64,000 nt of DNA from the NCBI RefSeq assembly GCF_000364445.2, contig NZ_CP043538.1, positions 660,501 to 724,500 of the forward strand. The letters are read 5' to 3'. Under the pieces are notes generated by a model. That model was not told the origin of the DNA. It saw only the letters and a program-made list of their open reading frames with translations, and did not search any database. Below, in pieces: positions 43,620 to 55,000 of the stretch. Position numbers and translations under genes: made by a program. How positions within the stretch are numbered: the first letter of the stretch is position 1; every line of letters begins with the position of its first letter. The DNA is from Methylobacterium mesophilicum SR1.6/6 (GTDB lineage Bacteria; Pseudomonadota; Alphaproteobacteria; Rhizobiales; Beijerinckiaceae).

Positions 43620-43703
43620 GACCAAATCGGCGGCGCGCATTGCGCGGCGCGGCACGATGGGCTGTGACTGAGCCCCGTCGAATCAACGGAGACGCGCGGA
43701 ACG

Positions 43704-44261
43704 ATGTCGGGTGGTCACGGGGCGGTCGAGGGGTCCAACAAGCGCGTGGCGCTGCTGATCTCGGTGCTGGCGCTGTTCCTCGCCTTCAGCGAGACGCTGG
43801 GCAAGGCATCCCAGACGGATTCGATCGGCGCCAACGTCGAGGCCGCGAACCAGTGGGCCTATTTCCAGGCCCGCACGATCCGCTCGACGGTCCTCAAGAC
43901 CGCCGACGAGGCGTTGGCGCTGCTGCCGCCGGGTCCGAACCAGGATGCGATCGCGGCCAAGCGCGCCGAATGGGCCAAGACCCTGGCGCGATGGGATTCC
44001 GAGCCCTCCACCGGCGAGGGTCGCAAGGAACTGTCCGAGAAGGCCCGGGTCTCGGAGGGCCGGCGCGACCTCGCGCTGCTGCGCTACCACCATTACGAGC
44101 TGGCCTCGGCGGCCTTCCAGATCGGCATCGTCTTGGCTTCGGCCGAGGTGATCACCGGCATCAGCCTGCTGGTCTTCGCCGGTGGCTTCCTGGGGCTGGC
44201 CGGGGCGGCGCTCCTCGGCTTCGGCTACCTCGCGCCGCACGCGCTGCCGTTCTTCCACTGA
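43704..44261 (+). CDS. DUF4337 family membrane protein
   Basis: A 185-residue protein with an N-terminal helix (RVALLISVLALFLAFSETLG), a soluble middle containing EAANQWAYFQARTIRSTVLK, and two C-terminal helices (FQIGIVLASAEVITGISLLV and the last 30 residues). This pattern is the DUF4337 family, of unknown function. GGAG lies upstream of the ATG. It follows the RND operon after 84 bases and may be a separate unit. Confidence 0.85.
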   Translation: MSGGHGAVEGSNKRVALLISVLALFLAFSETLGKASQTDSIGANVEAANQWAYFQARTIRSTVLKTADEALALLPPGPNQDAIAAKRAEWAKTLARWDSEPSTGEGRKELSEKARVSEGRRDLALLRYHHYELASAAFQIGIVLASAEVITGISLLVFAGGFLGLAGAALLGFGYLAPHALPFFH

Positions 44262-44381
44262 GCGGCCTCAGCCGCCGGGAGCGACGTAACGCCACCCCCG
44301 ATCCCGATCCCTTGAAGCTGCGCGTCGCCGGACTGGACGCGCGGATCGGAAGCTGATCGTTTCGGCACATTCCAGGGGGGA

Positions 44382-44912
44382 ATGATGTCGGAACACTCAG
44401 AAGACCAGGGTCGCCTGACGAAGATCGCCAGCGCGATCTTCCTGCACACCGAGCACGCGATCTACGCGGCGCTCGGCATCCTGCTGGCGCTGACAGCCCT
44501 CGTGGCGCTGATCGAAGCCGCCGGCATGACTTGGGAGGCGATGAAGGCGCTCGGCGGCGCGCAGCAGATCCTGGAGGTGATCGACCGGCTGCTGTTCCTG
44601 CTGATGCTGATCGAGATCCTGCATACGGTCAGGGTCTCGATGCGGTCGGGAACGCTGACCTGCGAGCCGTTCCTCATCGTCGGGCTGATCGCCTCGATCC
44701 GGCGGGTGCTGGTGATCACGCTGCAATCCTCGGAGATCATGCACGCCAAGGACTGGTCGCCCGAGAAGCAGGCCCTCTTCCAGGCGTCGATGATCGAGCT
44801 CGGCGTGCTGGCGGGTCTGATCCTCACGATGGTCTTCGCGATCTTCCTGCTGCACCGCGCCCGCGATGACGGCAAGCCCGCGGGCGAGGAGAAGCCCGAC
44901 GACGACGCCTGA
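44382..44912 (+). CDS. PsiE-family (phosphate-starvation-inducible E-like) membrane protein
   Basis: A 176-residue protein with four membrane helices (AIYAALGILLALTALVALIE; LLFLLMLIEILHTV; FLIVGLIASIRRVLVITL; LGVLAGLILTMVFAIFLL) and an acidic C-terminal tail. The EPFLIVGLIASIRRVL segment is characteristic of PsiE. Two adjacent ATGs (44382, 44385) follow a GGGGGG stretch. Function is unknown; no pho-box was recognised upstream. Confidence 0.82.
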   Translation: MMSEHSEDQGRLTKIASAIFLHTEHAIYAALGILLALTALVALIEAAGMTWEAMKALGGAQQILEVIDRLLFLLMLIEILHTVRVSMRSGTLTCEPFLIVGLIASIRRVLVITLQSSEIMHAKDWSPEKQALFQASMIELGVLAGLILTMVFAIFLLHRARDDGKPAGEEKPDDDA

Positions 44913-45035
44913 CGCCGGCGCGCCAGGAGGCCGACGCCTCCAGGGGGCGTGGCCGCGCGCAGCCCGCGTGCTCGCGGACGGCGCCGCCTGCCGGCGGCGA
45001 CCCGCGTCCGCGCGTGCCGAGGGCCGGTTCCCAGC

Positions 45036-45554
45036 TCAATTCATCCGCAGGATCGCCGCGTTGAGGAGCGTCGCGAAGGCCACCCAGGCCGCGTAGGGAA
45101 CGAGGAGCCAGCCGGCGACCCGGTCGAACCGCCATGTCAGCCGGATCGTCCAGAGGACCATCACCAGCAGCATCGCCACCACGATCAGCCCGGCGCCGAT
45201 CGCGTGGGCGGTGAAGAAGACCGGCGTCCAGGCGGCGTTCAGGGCGAGTTGCACAAGGAAAGCGGCCAGCGCGAGCCACCAGCCTTCGCGGCTCGGCCCG
45301 GTCCGCGGCATGGCGCCGAGCAGCCGCCAGAGCGCGACCGCGATCATCGTGTAGAGGATCGTCCACGCGACCGGGAAAACCCAGTTCGGCGGGTTGAACA
45401 CCGGTTTGTTCAGCCCTGCGTACCAGCCCGGGATCTCGGCCTGCGTCGCCACAGATCCGACAGCCGCGGTGGCCGCCACCGGCAGGATCGCGGCGGCGAG
45501 CCGCAGCCAGCGCGGCATGGGCGATCGTCCGGGGACTTGTGTCGCGGCGGTCAT
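45036..45554 (-). CDS. tspO: TspO/MBR family protein (tryptophan-rich sensory protein)
   Basis: A 172-residue protein with five membrane helices. The loop WYAGLNKPVFNPPNWVFPVA and the NAAWTPVFF segment are diagnostic of TspO. Bacterial TspO binds tetrapyrroles and in Rhodobacter modulates photosynthesis genes in response to oxygen; the role here is inferred only from the family. GGGAGA about 10 bases upstream supports the start at 45554, well inside the longest open frame. It is divergent from the PLP-enzyme gene. Confidence 0.92.
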   Translation of the reverse strand: MTAATQVPGRSPMPRWLRLAAAILPVAATAAVGSVATQAEIPGWYAGLNKPVFNPPNWVFPVAWTILYTMIAVALWRLLGAMPRTGPSREGWWLALAAFLVQLALNAAWTPVFFTAHAIGAGLIVVAMLLVMVLWTIRLTWRFDRVAGWLLVPYAAWVAFATLLNAAILRMN

Positions 45555-45654
45555 GGTCGTCCGTCTCCCCGAGACGCGGGTTGGGTGGGGTCGTGGCTTG
45601 TCGGGGCCCACGCGCCGTGGCACGCGCCCGTCTCCATCCGCCGAGATTCGCCAG

Positions 45655-46860
45655 ATGTCACAGCCTAACGCGCCGCAGGGGCCGTCGGATACCCGAGTCG
45701 AGGCGGCGCCGCATCTGACGCGCCGCAGCCTCGCCGCGCAGGCGATGGGCCGGATCGAGCCCGAGACCCGGGCGGTGGTGATGCCGCTCCACGTCTCCAC
45801 CACCTTCCTCCGAGATCCCGACAACGGCTACAGTTCGGGCTACAGCTACGCGCGGCCCGACAATGCCACGGTGCGGGAAGCCGAATCCGTCCTGGCGATG
45901 CTCGAGGGCGCGGAAGCGGGCGCCCTGCTGTTCGGGTCCGGGATGGCGGCAGCGACCGCGGTGTTCGGCGCCCTGGAGCCCGGCGACCACGTGGTCGCCG
46001 GCACGGTCATGTACTGGGCGCTGAAGCGCTGGCTGCGCGAGGAGGCGCCTCGGCGCGGGCTGACCCTCACCGTCGTGGAGACGGACGATCTCGGCGCCCT
46101 GCGCGCCGCGATGCAGCCCGGCCGGACCAAGCTCGTGTGGATCGAGACCCCCGGCAATCCGCTCTGGACGATCACCGACATCGCCGCTGCGGCTGAGATC
46201 GCCCACGCGGCTGGCGCGCGGCTCGCGGTCGACTCCACCGCCGCGTCGCCGGTGCATACGCGCCCCCTCGAACTCGGCGCCGACATCGTAATGCACTCGG
46301 CCACCAAGATCCTGAACGGTCATTCCGACGTGGTGGCGGGCGTGCTGGCGGGCGGACGGGCGGACGCGTTCTGGGAGCGGGTCCGCGGGATCCGAGCCGG
46401 CAGCGGCGGCATCCTGGGTCCGTTCGAGGCCTACCTGTTGATGCGGTCGCTCCGCACCCTGCACCTGCGCGCGGCAGCGCAGGCGGCGGGCGCCCAGCGG
46501 CTCGCCGAGCGCCTGAGCGGACACCCGCACGTGACCCACGTTCTCTATCCGGGGCTTCCGGACGATCCCGGGCACGCGCTGGCCCGCCGCCAGATGCGGG
46601 ACGGGTTCGGCTTCATGCTGTCGATCCGGGTCGCGGGCGGCGAGGCCGGCGCTGTCGACACGGCGGCGCGGGTGCGGCTGTGGAAGCGGGCGACCTCCCT
46701 CGGCGGCGTCGAGAGCCTGATCGAGCACCGCGCTTCGGTGGAAGGTCCGGGCAGTCCCTGCCCGCCGGACCTGCTGCGCCTGTCCGCCGGCATCGAGGAC
46801 ATCGACGATCTGCACGACGACCTCGATTGCGCCCTGCGCGGCGCGCATTCGGCCCCCTGA
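45655..46860 (+). CDS. Cys/Met metabolism PLP-dependent transsulfuration-family enzyme
   Basis: A 401-residue member of the cystathionine gamma-synthase/beta-lyase family. The PLP lysine lies in MHSATKILNGHSDVVAG, and the substrate and cofactor residues are in SGYSYARPDNATVREAE, FGSGMAAATA and ETPGNPLW. The C-terminal ATSLGGVESLIEHRAS is also typical. The family covers cystathionine gamma-synthase, beta-lyase, gamma-lyase and O-acylhomoserine sulfhydrylase, and I cannot separate them by eye. The start is the ATG at 45655, where the upstream frame loses similarity. Confidence 0.88.
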   Translation: MSQPNAPQGPSDTRVEAAPHLTRRSLAAQAMGRIEPETRAVVMPLHVSTTFLRDPDNGYSSGYSYARPDNATVREAESVLAMLEGAEAGALLFGSGMAAATAVFGALEPGDHVVAGTVMYWALKRWLREEAPRRGLTLTVVETDDLGALRAAMQPGRTKLVWIETPGNPLWTITDIAAAAEIAHAAGARLAVDSTAASPVHTRPLELGADIVMHSATKILNGHSDVVAGVLAGGRADAFWERVRGIRAGSGGILGPFEAYLLMRSLRTLHLRAAAQAAGAQRLAERLSGHPHVTHVLYPGLPDDPGHALARRQMRDGFGFMLSIRVAGGEAGAVDTAARVRLWKRATSLGGVESLIEHRASVEGPGSPCPPDLLRLSAGIEDIDDLHDDLDCALRGAHSAP

Positions 46861-47055
46861 ACGGACGCCACGGGGCACCCGACGCGCCTCGGCGGGCGAC
46901 GACGTCGATCCGGCGCCGCGCATCGAGCCCGGGATGCGGCGACGCCGGGGCGCCTGGACACAACGCCGCCGCCGGGTCCGTGCGACCCATCCGCGGGATG
47001 CCTCCTGACTTCATCTCTCCGCCTTGTCGATGCAGCCGTCTCGCGGCCGCTTCGG

Positions 47056-48729
47056 TCAGGCCGCCTTGATGTCGCCCAGGAACACGCTGACCTCCTGCGT
47101 CAGGGTCGCCGCTTGGCGGGACAGGCCCTGGGCCGCCTGGAGGACTTGGGCGGCCGCCGCGCCGGCCCGGCTCGCGCCGTCGCTCACGCCCGCGATGCTC
47201 CGCGTCACCTGCTCGGTCCCGCGGGCCGCCTCCTGCACGTTGCGGGTGATTTCCCGGGTGGCCGCACCCTGTTCGTCCATCGCGGCGGCGACGGCGGTCG
47301 CGTAGCTCGACATCTCGCCGATGATCCGGCCGATCCCCTCGATATCGCCGACCGCCTCGTCGGTGGCAGCCTGGATCTCGCCGATACGCGCGCCGATCTC
47401 GCCTGTGGCCCTTTCGGCCTGCTCGGCCAGCGCCTTGACCTCGTCGGCCACCACCGCGAAGCCCTTGCCGTGCTGTCCGGCCCGCGCGGCCTCGATCGTG
47501 GCGTTGAGCGCCAGCAGGTTGGTCTGGCGCGCGATGCCGGCGATGACGTCGACAAAGGCGGCGATGCGTTCGGCCGTGGTGGCCAAGTGACGGACCGTGA
47601 TCCCGGTGCGCATCGCGCGCTCGACCGCCCGGTCGGCGATCTCCGCCGACCGGGTCACCTGCTCCACGATCTCCTGCACGGAGGTCGCCATCTCCTCGGT
47701 CGCGGACGCGACGGTCTGCACGTTGCCGGACGTCTGCACGGCGGCGCCGGCCACCGTGGCGGCCTGCTGCGTCGCCGCGCCGGCAATGCCGGCCATCGCC
47801 TCAGCGGTCGTCTCCATCTCGGAGGCGGCGTCGGCCAAGCTCCGTGTCATGGCCGAGATGGTCGCCTCGAAGCGCAGCGTCACCGCATCGAGCCGCGCGG
47901 CCCGGTGCATCTTGGCCGCGTTCTCGACTGCGGCCGCCTCGTCGGCCGCGCGCTTGGCAATCATCGCCTCCTTGAACACCTGCACGGCGCGGATCATCGC
48001 GCCGATCTCGTCCCGCCGCTCGACGCCCGTGACGGTCACGCTCAGATCCCCGGAGGCCAGCCGGCCCATCAGCACCGTGGCGCGATCGAGCGGCCGGGTC
48101 ACCCGCGCTAGGACGGCATGCAGGCCGAACAGGATGGCCACGCACGCTGCCGCCAGAAGGATGATGAGGACCAGCCTGGCCAGGGAGGCGCTGGCCTGGG
48201 CCTGCTCGTACTCGATCTGCGTTTCCCGGAGCTGCAGTGACCGCAGTTGCACCAGCGCGGCGGCGGTCGGGGCCATCATGTGGTTGAGCGCGAGGTGGGC
48301 GGCGGCGTAGCCGTCGAGATTGCGGGTGCGCAGGCGCTCGAGAATGTCGGCGACGATGACAGCGTTCCGGCCGATCTGCGCCTCCATGGCGGCTGCCAGC
48401 CCCTTCTCCTCTGGAGTCAGATGGCTCGTCAGATAGGTGGCCCATTGCTGCTTGATGCTGGCGAGACCCGCTTCGATCTGCCTTGTCGCATCAGCTGGGT
48501 CGGCAGCGGCCTCGCGCACGGTCCGCGAGGCGTCGACGATCGTGTCGTAGGCGTCGCGGATTGCCAGGAACTGGCCCAGCGGGACGACCCGATCCGAGTA
48601 AACGGCCTGGAGGCTGCGGTTGCTGCGCGACAGGGCCCATTGGCCGATCAGGTCGGACGCCAGCAACAGGGTCCCGAGCAGAGCCAGCAGAATGACAAGA
48701 CGACTCTTGATTGTATTGAACACGGCCAT
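47056..48729 (-). CDS. Membrane methyl-accepting chemotaxis protein
   Basis: A 557-residue chemoreceptor. TM1 is at about 8-28 ([18 protein letters not shown]), followed by a periplasmic four-helix-bundle sensor to about 182, TM2 ([20 protein letters not shown]), a HAMP domain ([20 protein letters not shown]) and the signalling domain with the tip [20 protein letters not shown]. Small-ligand sensing is expected for the four-helix type. GGGAAG precedes the ATG at 48729; the longer frame is not similar to receptors. No CheB/CheR-binding tail motif is seen at the C-terminus. Confidence 0.93.
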   Translation of the reverse strand: MAVFNTIKSRLVILLALLGTLLLASDLIGQWALSRSNRSLQAVYSDRVVPLGQFLAIRDAYDTIVDASRTVREAAADPADATRQIEAGLASIKQQWATYLTSHLTPEEKGLAAAMEAQIGRNAVIVADILERLRTRNLDGYAAAHLALNHMMAPTAAALVQLRSLQLRETQIEYEQAQASASLARLVLIILLAAACVAILFGLHAVLARVTRPLDRATVLMGRLASGDLSVTVTGVERRDEIGAMIRAVQVFKEAMIAKRAADEAAAVENAAKMHRAARLDAVTLRFEATISAMTRSLADAASEMETTAEAMAGIAGAATQQAATVAGAAVQTSGNVQTVASATEEMATSVQEIVEQVTRSAEIADRAVERAMRTGITVRHLATTAERIAAFVDVIAGIARQTNLLALNATIEAARAGQHGKGFAVVADEVKALAEQAERATGEIGARIGEIQAATDEAVGDIEGIGRIIGEMSSYATAVAAAMDEQGAATREITRNVQEAARGTEQVTRSIAGVSDGASRAGAAAAQVLQAAQGLSRQAATLTQEVSVFLGDIKAA

Positions 48730-49126
48730 GATCACTTCCCGACCCCAAGCGGCGGACCGTGACATTACCCCATCCCACAGCGCGATCCGCAACATAATCG
48801 GTTCATCATTTCGGCACTGCGGATGTTTCCCATCATGGACGACAACATATTCAACACAATCACGGCGGACTTGTACTTTAATTTATTCGGATATATTAGA
48901 TCATGATACCACGAAGATTTCGGGAGCGCGCTCTTGAAGCCCTGTTGAAACTTGACAGCGGGAATGGATTTCGGCCCCGTCAGCCAGATCCGCCAGACTG
49001 CAGCGAGGCCCGGGACGGGCACCGTGATGGATCGGCCGTTGGCCAGGCGGGTGCCGAAACGGGCGCTGGCGCGTTCAGACCGGGATGCCTTCTGCGGGCG
49101 CCTCTCGACTGTGAGCCTTGAACGCC
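48730..49126. other. AT-rich divergent region upstream of membrane chemoreceptor
   Basis: Positions 48785-48910 are markedly AT-rich (for example ACTTTAATTTATTCGGATAT near 48874), unlike the flanks. It probably contains promoters for the chemoreceptor to the left and the small exported protein to the right. I found no well-spaced -35/-10 pair. Confidence 0.45.
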
Positions 49127-49582
49127 ATGAGACCCCTCCCGTTTGCAATCACCGCCATCCTGATCGCTGCCCCAGCATGGGCCGACACGGTGCCGAACCT
49201 CGACGTGGAGAAGACCTGCAAATCGGCACAGGTCACCAACACGTCCATCAGCGACCAAGCCAACTACGACGGCTGCCTCCGCTCGGAGCGGGAAGCGAAG
49301 AAGGAGGCCGAGCGCCAGTGGGGCACCTACAGTTCCGCCGCCAAGCGGCAGTGCGAGAACCAGTTCAAGGCGGGCGGCTACCCGTCCTACGTCGAGATGG
49401 TCACGTGCCTCGAACTCGCTTCCGGCACGGTCCCGACCCAGAGCAACGAGGGCGGCCAGGCCGTGGGCGGTCCGGGCTCGCCGCGGGACGTCAAGGCGCA
49501 GCGTGAGGGTGCCGCCAACCTGACCAAGGAGCCGCCCGCGAGCCAGCGCACGGACCCGATGAAGGTGCTGGAGAGCAAATGA
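49127..49582 (+). CDS. Hypothetical exported protein
   Basis: A 151-residue protein with a clear signal peptide (PFAITAILIAAPAWADT, cleavage after about residue 20). The mature part has four Cys (KTCKSAQ, DGCLRSE, RQCENQF, VTCLELA) that could make two disulfides, followed by a disordered polar tail. No family name comes to mind, but similar small Cys-containing exported proteins occur in rhizobia. The start is the ATG at 49127; a TTG nine bases earlier is also in frame. Confidence 0.7.
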   Translation: MRPLPFAITAILIAAPAWADTVPNLDVEKTCKSAQVTNTSISDQANYDGCLRSEREAKKEAERQWGTYSSAAKRQCENQFKAGGYPSYVEMVTCLELASGTVPTQSNEGGQAVGGPGSPRDVKAQREGAANLTKEPPASQRTDPMKVLESK

Positions 49583-49686
49583 TGTGACGCGGCCGGCGCT
49601 GGCGACCCATTCCCCCGGCGCCGACGCTTGAGAAAGCGGCGGCGTGCTATGGGCGGGCGACCCGTCCCCGCACGCCGCCCTGATCC

Positions 49687-50616
49687 GTGAACGCCCTCGC
49701 CATCATCGCCCCGATCTTCGGGATCGTCCTGATCGGCTGGGCGGCCGCCCTCGCGGGCCTGCTTTCCGAGAAGGTGAGCGACGGCCTCTCGGAATACGTC
49801 TTCGCGGTCGCCGTGCCGGCGCTGATCATCGCGACGCTGACGAAGCCCGGGATGAGCGGAACCGTCGCGTGGTCCTACTGGGTCGCGTATTTCGGCGGCG
49901 CCGGCATCTCGTGGCTCGTCGGCACCCTGATCGCCCGGCGACGCGCCGGAATCGAGCGACGGGGTGCGATCCTCCACGGCTTCGCGGCGAGCCAGTCGAA
50001 CACCGTGTTCGTCGGCGTGCCGATGATCCTCCAGGCTTACGGCGAGGACGGGGCCTTCCCGTTGTTCATGCTGCTGGCCGTCCACCTGCCGCTGATGATG
50101 GGCAGCGCCACCTTCCTGATCGAGTCCGATTCGGGCCTGCCCGTGCTGGCGCGGATCCGGGGCCTTGCCCTGGTGCTGCTGCGCAATCCGATCTTCGTGG
50201 CGCTGCTGATCGGCATGGCCATGAAGGCCCTCGGCCTCGCGCCCATCGGCATCGCGAAGGCGCTGATCGACGCCTTCGCCGGCACCGCCTCGACCTGCGC
50301 GCTGGTGGCGCTCGGCGCCGGGCTGAAGCGCTACCGGGTGCTGTTCGACCTCAAGGGTGCCGTGGTGATCGCGCTCCTGAAGAACCTCCTGCATCCGCTG
50401 GCGGTGTGGGTGCTGGCCTTCCACGTCTTCGCGATGCCGCCGGCCTATGCGGGCGTCGCAACCCTGTTCGCCGCGATGCCGGTGGGGATCAACGCCTACC
50501 TTCTGGCGGCGCGCTACCGGACCGAGACCGGGATGGTGGCGGCCTCCGTGCTGGTCTCGACCCTGCTGGCGCCGCTCACCACCGTAGCGTGGCTCACGCT
50601 GCTCGGCCGGGCGTGA
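49687..50616 (+). CDS. AEC family transporter
   Basis: A 309-residue auxin-efflux-carrier-type transporter with about ten helices in two repeats of five. The first half has [17 protein letters not shown] and [28 protein letters not shown] marks the crossing-helix motif. Substrates of bacterial members include dicarboxylates such as malonate and malate. The start codon is GTG at 49687 with a weak ribosome binding site. No regulator is adjacent. Confidence 0.88.
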   Translation: MNALAIIAPIFGIVLIGWAAALAGLLSEKVSDGLSEYVFAVAVPALIIATLTKPGMSGTVAWSYWVAYFGGAGISWLVGTLIARRRAGIERRGAILHGFAASQSNTVFVGVPMILQAYGEDGAFPLFMLLAVHLPLMMGSATFLIESDSGLPVLARIRGLALVLLRNPIFVALLIGMAMKALGLAPIGIAKALIDAFAGTASTCALVALGAGLKRYRVLFDLKGAVVIALLKNLLHPLAVWVLAFHVFAMPPAYAGVATLFAAMPVGINAYLLAARYRTETGMVAASVLVSTLLAPLTTVAWLTLLGRA

Positions 50617-50725
50617 CGGCGGGGCTCCGGCGTCACCGTGCGCGTTGGACGACGGCTCTCGCGGGACTAGGGTGTGCCCAAGCGCGGGTCCCCGAGGTCC
50701 GCCGCATCCTTCGCGAGGAATCCCC

Positions 50726-51955
50726 ATGAACGCTCCGATGCGCCCCCCGGGCAGTGCCTCCCCGTCGGCCCCGGCCTCGCCGCGCTTCGTCTGGGATGAT
50801 CCTTTCCTGCTGGAGGACCAGCTCACCGAGGACGAGCGGGCGATCCGCGACGTGGCCCAGAGCTTCGCACAGGAGCAGCTCCTGCCCGGGATCGTCGAGG
50901 CCTACGCCACCGAGAAGACGGATCCGGGCCTGTTCCGGAAGATGGGCGAGCTCGGCCTCCTCGGTGTGACCCTGCCGGAGGAGTACGGCTGCGCGGGCGC
51001 CTCCTACGTCGCCTACGGGCTGGTGGCGCGGGCGGTCGAGGCGGTGGATTCGGGCTATCGCTCGATGATGAGCGTGCAATCCTCCCTCGTCATGTATCCG
51101 ATCCACGCCTACGGCTCGGAGGAGCAGCGGCAGAAGTTCCTGCCGAAGCTCGCCTCGGGCGAGTGGATCGGCTGCTTCGGCCTCACCGAGCCCGACGCCG
51201 GCTCGGATCCGGCCGGCATGAAGACCAAGGCCGAGAAGGTCGACGGCGGCTACCGGATCTCGGGCGCCAAGATGTGGATCTCCAACGCCCCCTTCGCGGA
51301 CGTGTTCGTGGTCTGGGCGAAGTCCGAGGCCCACGAGGGTGCGATCCGCGGCTTCGTGCTGGAGAAGGGCATGAAGGGGCTGTCAGCGCCGACCCTCAAG
51401 GGCAAGCTCAGCTTGCGCGCCTCCACGACAGGCGAGATCGTCATGGAGGGCGTCGAGGTCGGCGAGTACGCGCTGCTGCCGAACGTCTCCGGACTGAAAG
51501 GTCCGTTCGGCTGCCTCAACCGGGCCCGCTACGGCATCTCCTGGGGCGCGATGGGCGCCGCCGAGGATTGCTGGCACCGCGCCCGCAACTACACCCTGGA
51601 GCGCAAGCAGTTCGGCCGGCCGCTGGCGCAGACCCAGCTCGTCCAGAAGAAGCTCGCCGACATGCAGACCGAGATCGCGCTGGGCCTCCAGGCCTCCCTG
51701 CGGGTCGGGCGGCTGATGGACGAGGGCAAGATGGCGCCCGAGATGATCTCGCTGGTCAAGCGCAACAATTGCGGCAAGGCGCTCGACATCGCCCGCACCG
51801 CCCGGGACATGCATGGCGGCAACGGCATCATGGGCGAGTACCACGTGATGCGCCACGCCCAGAACCTCGAGACGGTGAACACCTACGAGGGCACCCACGA
51901 CGTCCACGCCCTGATCCTCGGCCGGGCGCAGACGGGGCTGCAGGCGTTCTTCTGA
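50726..51955 (+). CDS. gcdH: Acyl-CoA dehydrogenase, glutaryl-CoA dehydrogenase type
   Basis: A 409-residue flavoprotein that fits glutaryl-CoA dehydrogenase, which converts glutaryl-CoA to crotonyl-CoA and CO2. Features are [19 protein letters not shown] and the FAD region [22 protein letters not shown], and the catalytic Glu in [17 protein letters not shown]. It is likely part of lysine/tryptophan breakdown. GAGGA precedes the ATG at 50726. No partner genes for the pathway are adjacent. It converges on addB. Confidence 0.9.
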   Translation: MNAPMRPPGSASPSAPASPRFVWDDPFLLEDQLTEDERAIRDVAQSFAQEQLLPGIVEAYATEKTDPGLFRKMGELGLLGVTLPEEYGCAGASYVAYGLVARAVEAVDSGYRSMMSVQSSLVMYPIHAYGSEEQRQKFLPKLASGEWIGCFGLTEPDAGSDPAGMKTKAEKVDGGYRISGAKMWISNAPFADVFVVWAKSEAHEGAIRGFVLEKGMKGLSAPTLKGKLSLRASTTGEIVMEGVEVGEYALLPNVSGLKGPFGCLNRARYGISWGAMGAAEDCWHRARNYTLERKQFGRPLAQTQLVQKKLADMQTEIALGLQASLRVGRLMDEGKMAPEMISLVKRNNCGKALDIARTARDMHGGNGIMGEYHVMRHAQNLETVNTYEGTHDVHALILGRAQTGLQAFF

Positions 51956-51981
51956 GGCTCGGGGACGCGCCTCCCATCCGC

Positions 51982-52000
51982 GTCCTCATCCTGAGGTGCG
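51982..52000. repeat. Fragment of the palindromic repeat family
   Basis: GTCCTCATCCTGAGGTGCG matches the left arm of the repeats at 3505, 16521 and 23781; the right arm is absent. It lies in the 76-base gap between the convergent gcdH and addB stops. Confidence 0.65.
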
Positions 52001-52031
52001 GGTAGGATCCCTCTGAAGCGACGGGGTGATG

Positions 52032-55000
52032 TCACTCCCCGCCCTCCTCGCCACCGAGCGACCATTCGAGCACCCGGGCCAGGTGGTCGTACGCACCGTA
52101 CTGGCTGGCATATTGCGGGTAGGGCCGCGCCGTGTAGGCCGCCTCGCCGGTCATGAATCGGGCCACCAGTCCCCGCAGCCGCGCGGCGTGCTCGGCCACG
52201 ATCGCCTCCACGCCGCGCTCCTCGCCCCGGGGCGGCTTCACCGGGATCGGGACGAAGGGCTTCCGCCCGCCCGAGGCGTGAACGTAGAGCAGGTCCGGCG
52301 TCGTCTGAACGGCCGGCAGACCCGCGAAGGCGCCGTGCATCAGCATCGCCGCCTCCAGGGTGAGCTGCGGCGAGAATCCGGAGAAGATCATCTTCCCGGA
52401 GGGCGGCGTCCCGGTCTTGTAGTCGACGATGCAGGCGGTACCGTCCGGCCGCAGCTCGATCCGGTCGGCCCGGGCGCGCAGCGTGAAGGCCTCGCGCCCC
52501 ATCGGGATCACCCAGCGCCCGGACACCTCCGGGAAGACCCGGGTCAGGCCGGGCCGGCGCTGCGCCTCCCAGTCGAGATAGGCCGAAGCCATGCGCTCGT
52601 AGCGCGGCCACCACTCGGCGTAGAGGTTCGGGTACTCCGCCTCGATATCGCCGAAGGCGTTGACCGCGAGGTTCAGCAGCCGCTCCGCCGAGTCCGGCGG
52701 CAGGGTCGTGGAATGGCGGGCGGCGAAGGCTGCGAAGACGTCGTGCACCAGGGAGCCACGGGTGGCGACGCCCGGCGCAGCCGCCAGCGGCTCCAGGGGA
52801 TCGAGCCCGAGGACGTGGCGGGCGAAGATGCTGTAGGGGTCGCGCACCAGCGTCTCGATCTCGGTGACGCTGAGGGAGCGCGGGAACAGGGCCGGATCGG
52901 GTTTCGGCGCCGGGCGCTTCAGCCGCGGCTCGGGAGGGGCGGCGTCCAGCCGGGCCGCGAGGGCGGTGAAGCGGCGGCCGGCCGTCAGGACCGCGTCCCA
53001 GCGAGCGTCACCCGAGAGCGCGCGCAGGCGCTGGATCAGGCGCGACGGCACCGTGGGCGCGCCCTCGCGCTTGAGCGCCCGGGTGATGATCGCATCCCGG
53101 CAGCCGAGCGCCTGCACGAAGTCGTGCGCCATCTGCCCGATCCGCCGCTCAGGCGGATTCAGGCCGACGCGCTCGCGCATGGGCCGGTTCAGGAACGAGT
53201 CGGTCAGCGTGCGCACCGGCCAGACGCCCTCGTCGAGGCCGCCGAGCACCACCCGGTCGACCGAGAGCAGCCGCGCCTCCAGCAGACCGAGGATGCGAAG
53301 CCGTGGATGCGGCGTCTCTCCGGCGCAGGCGACGGTGCGCTCGCGGGCGAGCGCGGTGAAGAAGGTGGCGTAATCGTCGAACCGGCCGGGCATCAGGCCG
53401 GGCTCGGCCATCTCCAAGTCGTCGAACAGGGCATCGAGGCAGGACAGCGAACCGTCCGGTTCCACCTCTGGCTCATCCTCCGGGCCGGCGATCAGCCGGT
53501 CGAAGGCCTCCCGGTGGCGGGTAGCCGTCGTGACGAGATCGCAATCGCCGGCTCCATCCGGCCCCGGAAAATCCCGGAAGACCAGATCCAGCCGGACGAG
53601 CAGATCGGCGGCCAGCTCCCAATCGATGTCCTTCAGGCGTCTCTTGGCCCGTGGCCGATGCTCCGGGGGCCCGGCCCTCTCCGCGGCCAATGCGGTGCGC
53701 AGACCGTCGAAACCCGGAGCCGGAACCGGACCGCGCAGCAATCCGATCTCAAGGGCTGCGGCGCCCCGGACCACGTCGGCCCGCTTCATTCCGAGGAGGA
53801 CCATCGGATGCGACAGCAGCGCGATCAGCCGCGCGGGGATCGCGTCCGCTTGATCCCGGGCGATATCGGCTGCGAGTTCGGCCGTGAGCCGGGCGAGTCG
53901 TCCGGCGGGACTACCGGCGAGGGCCAGTCCCGCCGAGTCCTCCGCCACGATGCCCCAGCGCAGCAGTTCGACCGCCACCCGGCCGGCGAGCCCCCGGTCC
54001 GGCGTGACCAGGGCGGCGGTGGCCCCGGGCCTCTGGAGCGTCTCGCGGAGCGCCACGGCTGCGACCAGGGCCTCTTCCCGCTCGTCGGCGGCCTCCGCGA
54101 GCGCCAGACCGTCGAGGCCGAGCCGGGCTACCGCGTCGCGCGCTTCCGCCTCCAGGGCGGCCCAGGCGTCGGTGGTGTCGGCCGGCCTAAGGGCCTGGGA
54201 CAGCAGGGCAGCCCGCGCCGCCTGACCAGGATCGGGCGCGCCGAGCGGGACGATCTCCGCGCGGTCGAGGCCGAGGTTTTCCGCTCCGAGGAGCCGGTGC
54301 AGCACCGCCTGCGGATGACCGTGGGCGATGACCCGGGAGAAACCCTCGCCGGTATCGATGCCGTCCCAGCCTGCGGCATCGAGATCGAGGTCGAGCCCGG
54401 GCAGCACCACCGCGCCCCGCGGCAGCCTCGCGACGGCGGCGATCAGGCGGGCCGTCGCGGGGACCGATCCGAGCGAGCCGGCGACGATCACCGGATCGGA
54501 GACGACACCGCGCGACAGCCGCCGCTCCTCGGCAAGGATCAAGCCCCGGGCGCGGGCCACGGGATCGGCGAGACCCCGCTCGGCCAGGAGTTTCGGCCAG
54601 TTCTCGGCGGCGATCTTCACGAAGTCGAGCGTCAGGCCGAAATAGCGCGAATACTCCGCCTCGACGGCGGCGCCGATCTCCGACCAGGGCAGGCCCTCGA
54701 CAGTGAGGGCGTCCATCAGCCGTTCGAGGTCCGCGGCGAGCCCGACCGCGTCGGCGGGGGAAGACGGGACGAGGAACGGCACTTCGGCGTCCAGCGGCAG
54801 CAGAGTGCGATCCACGGTCTTGGCCCAGGCCTGGACGAGGCGGGCGAGGATCAGCCGGCGCTCCAGCGGCGGCATCGGAGTGTTCAAGGGATCGGCGTTG
54901 GCCTCCAGCAGGGGCTCGGCGGCAAGGTCGAGTTCCGCCTCGTCGGCCTCACCGAGGGGTATCATCCGGGGCAGCAGGGTGGCCTGACCGGGTGCATCCC

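Noticed and set aside
40146..43655. Open frame of 1169 codons on the minus strand opposite the RND pump
   Set aside because: Composition is Asp/His/Arg-rich and repetitive, typical of an antisense frame over a GC-rich gene; the pump is unambiguous.
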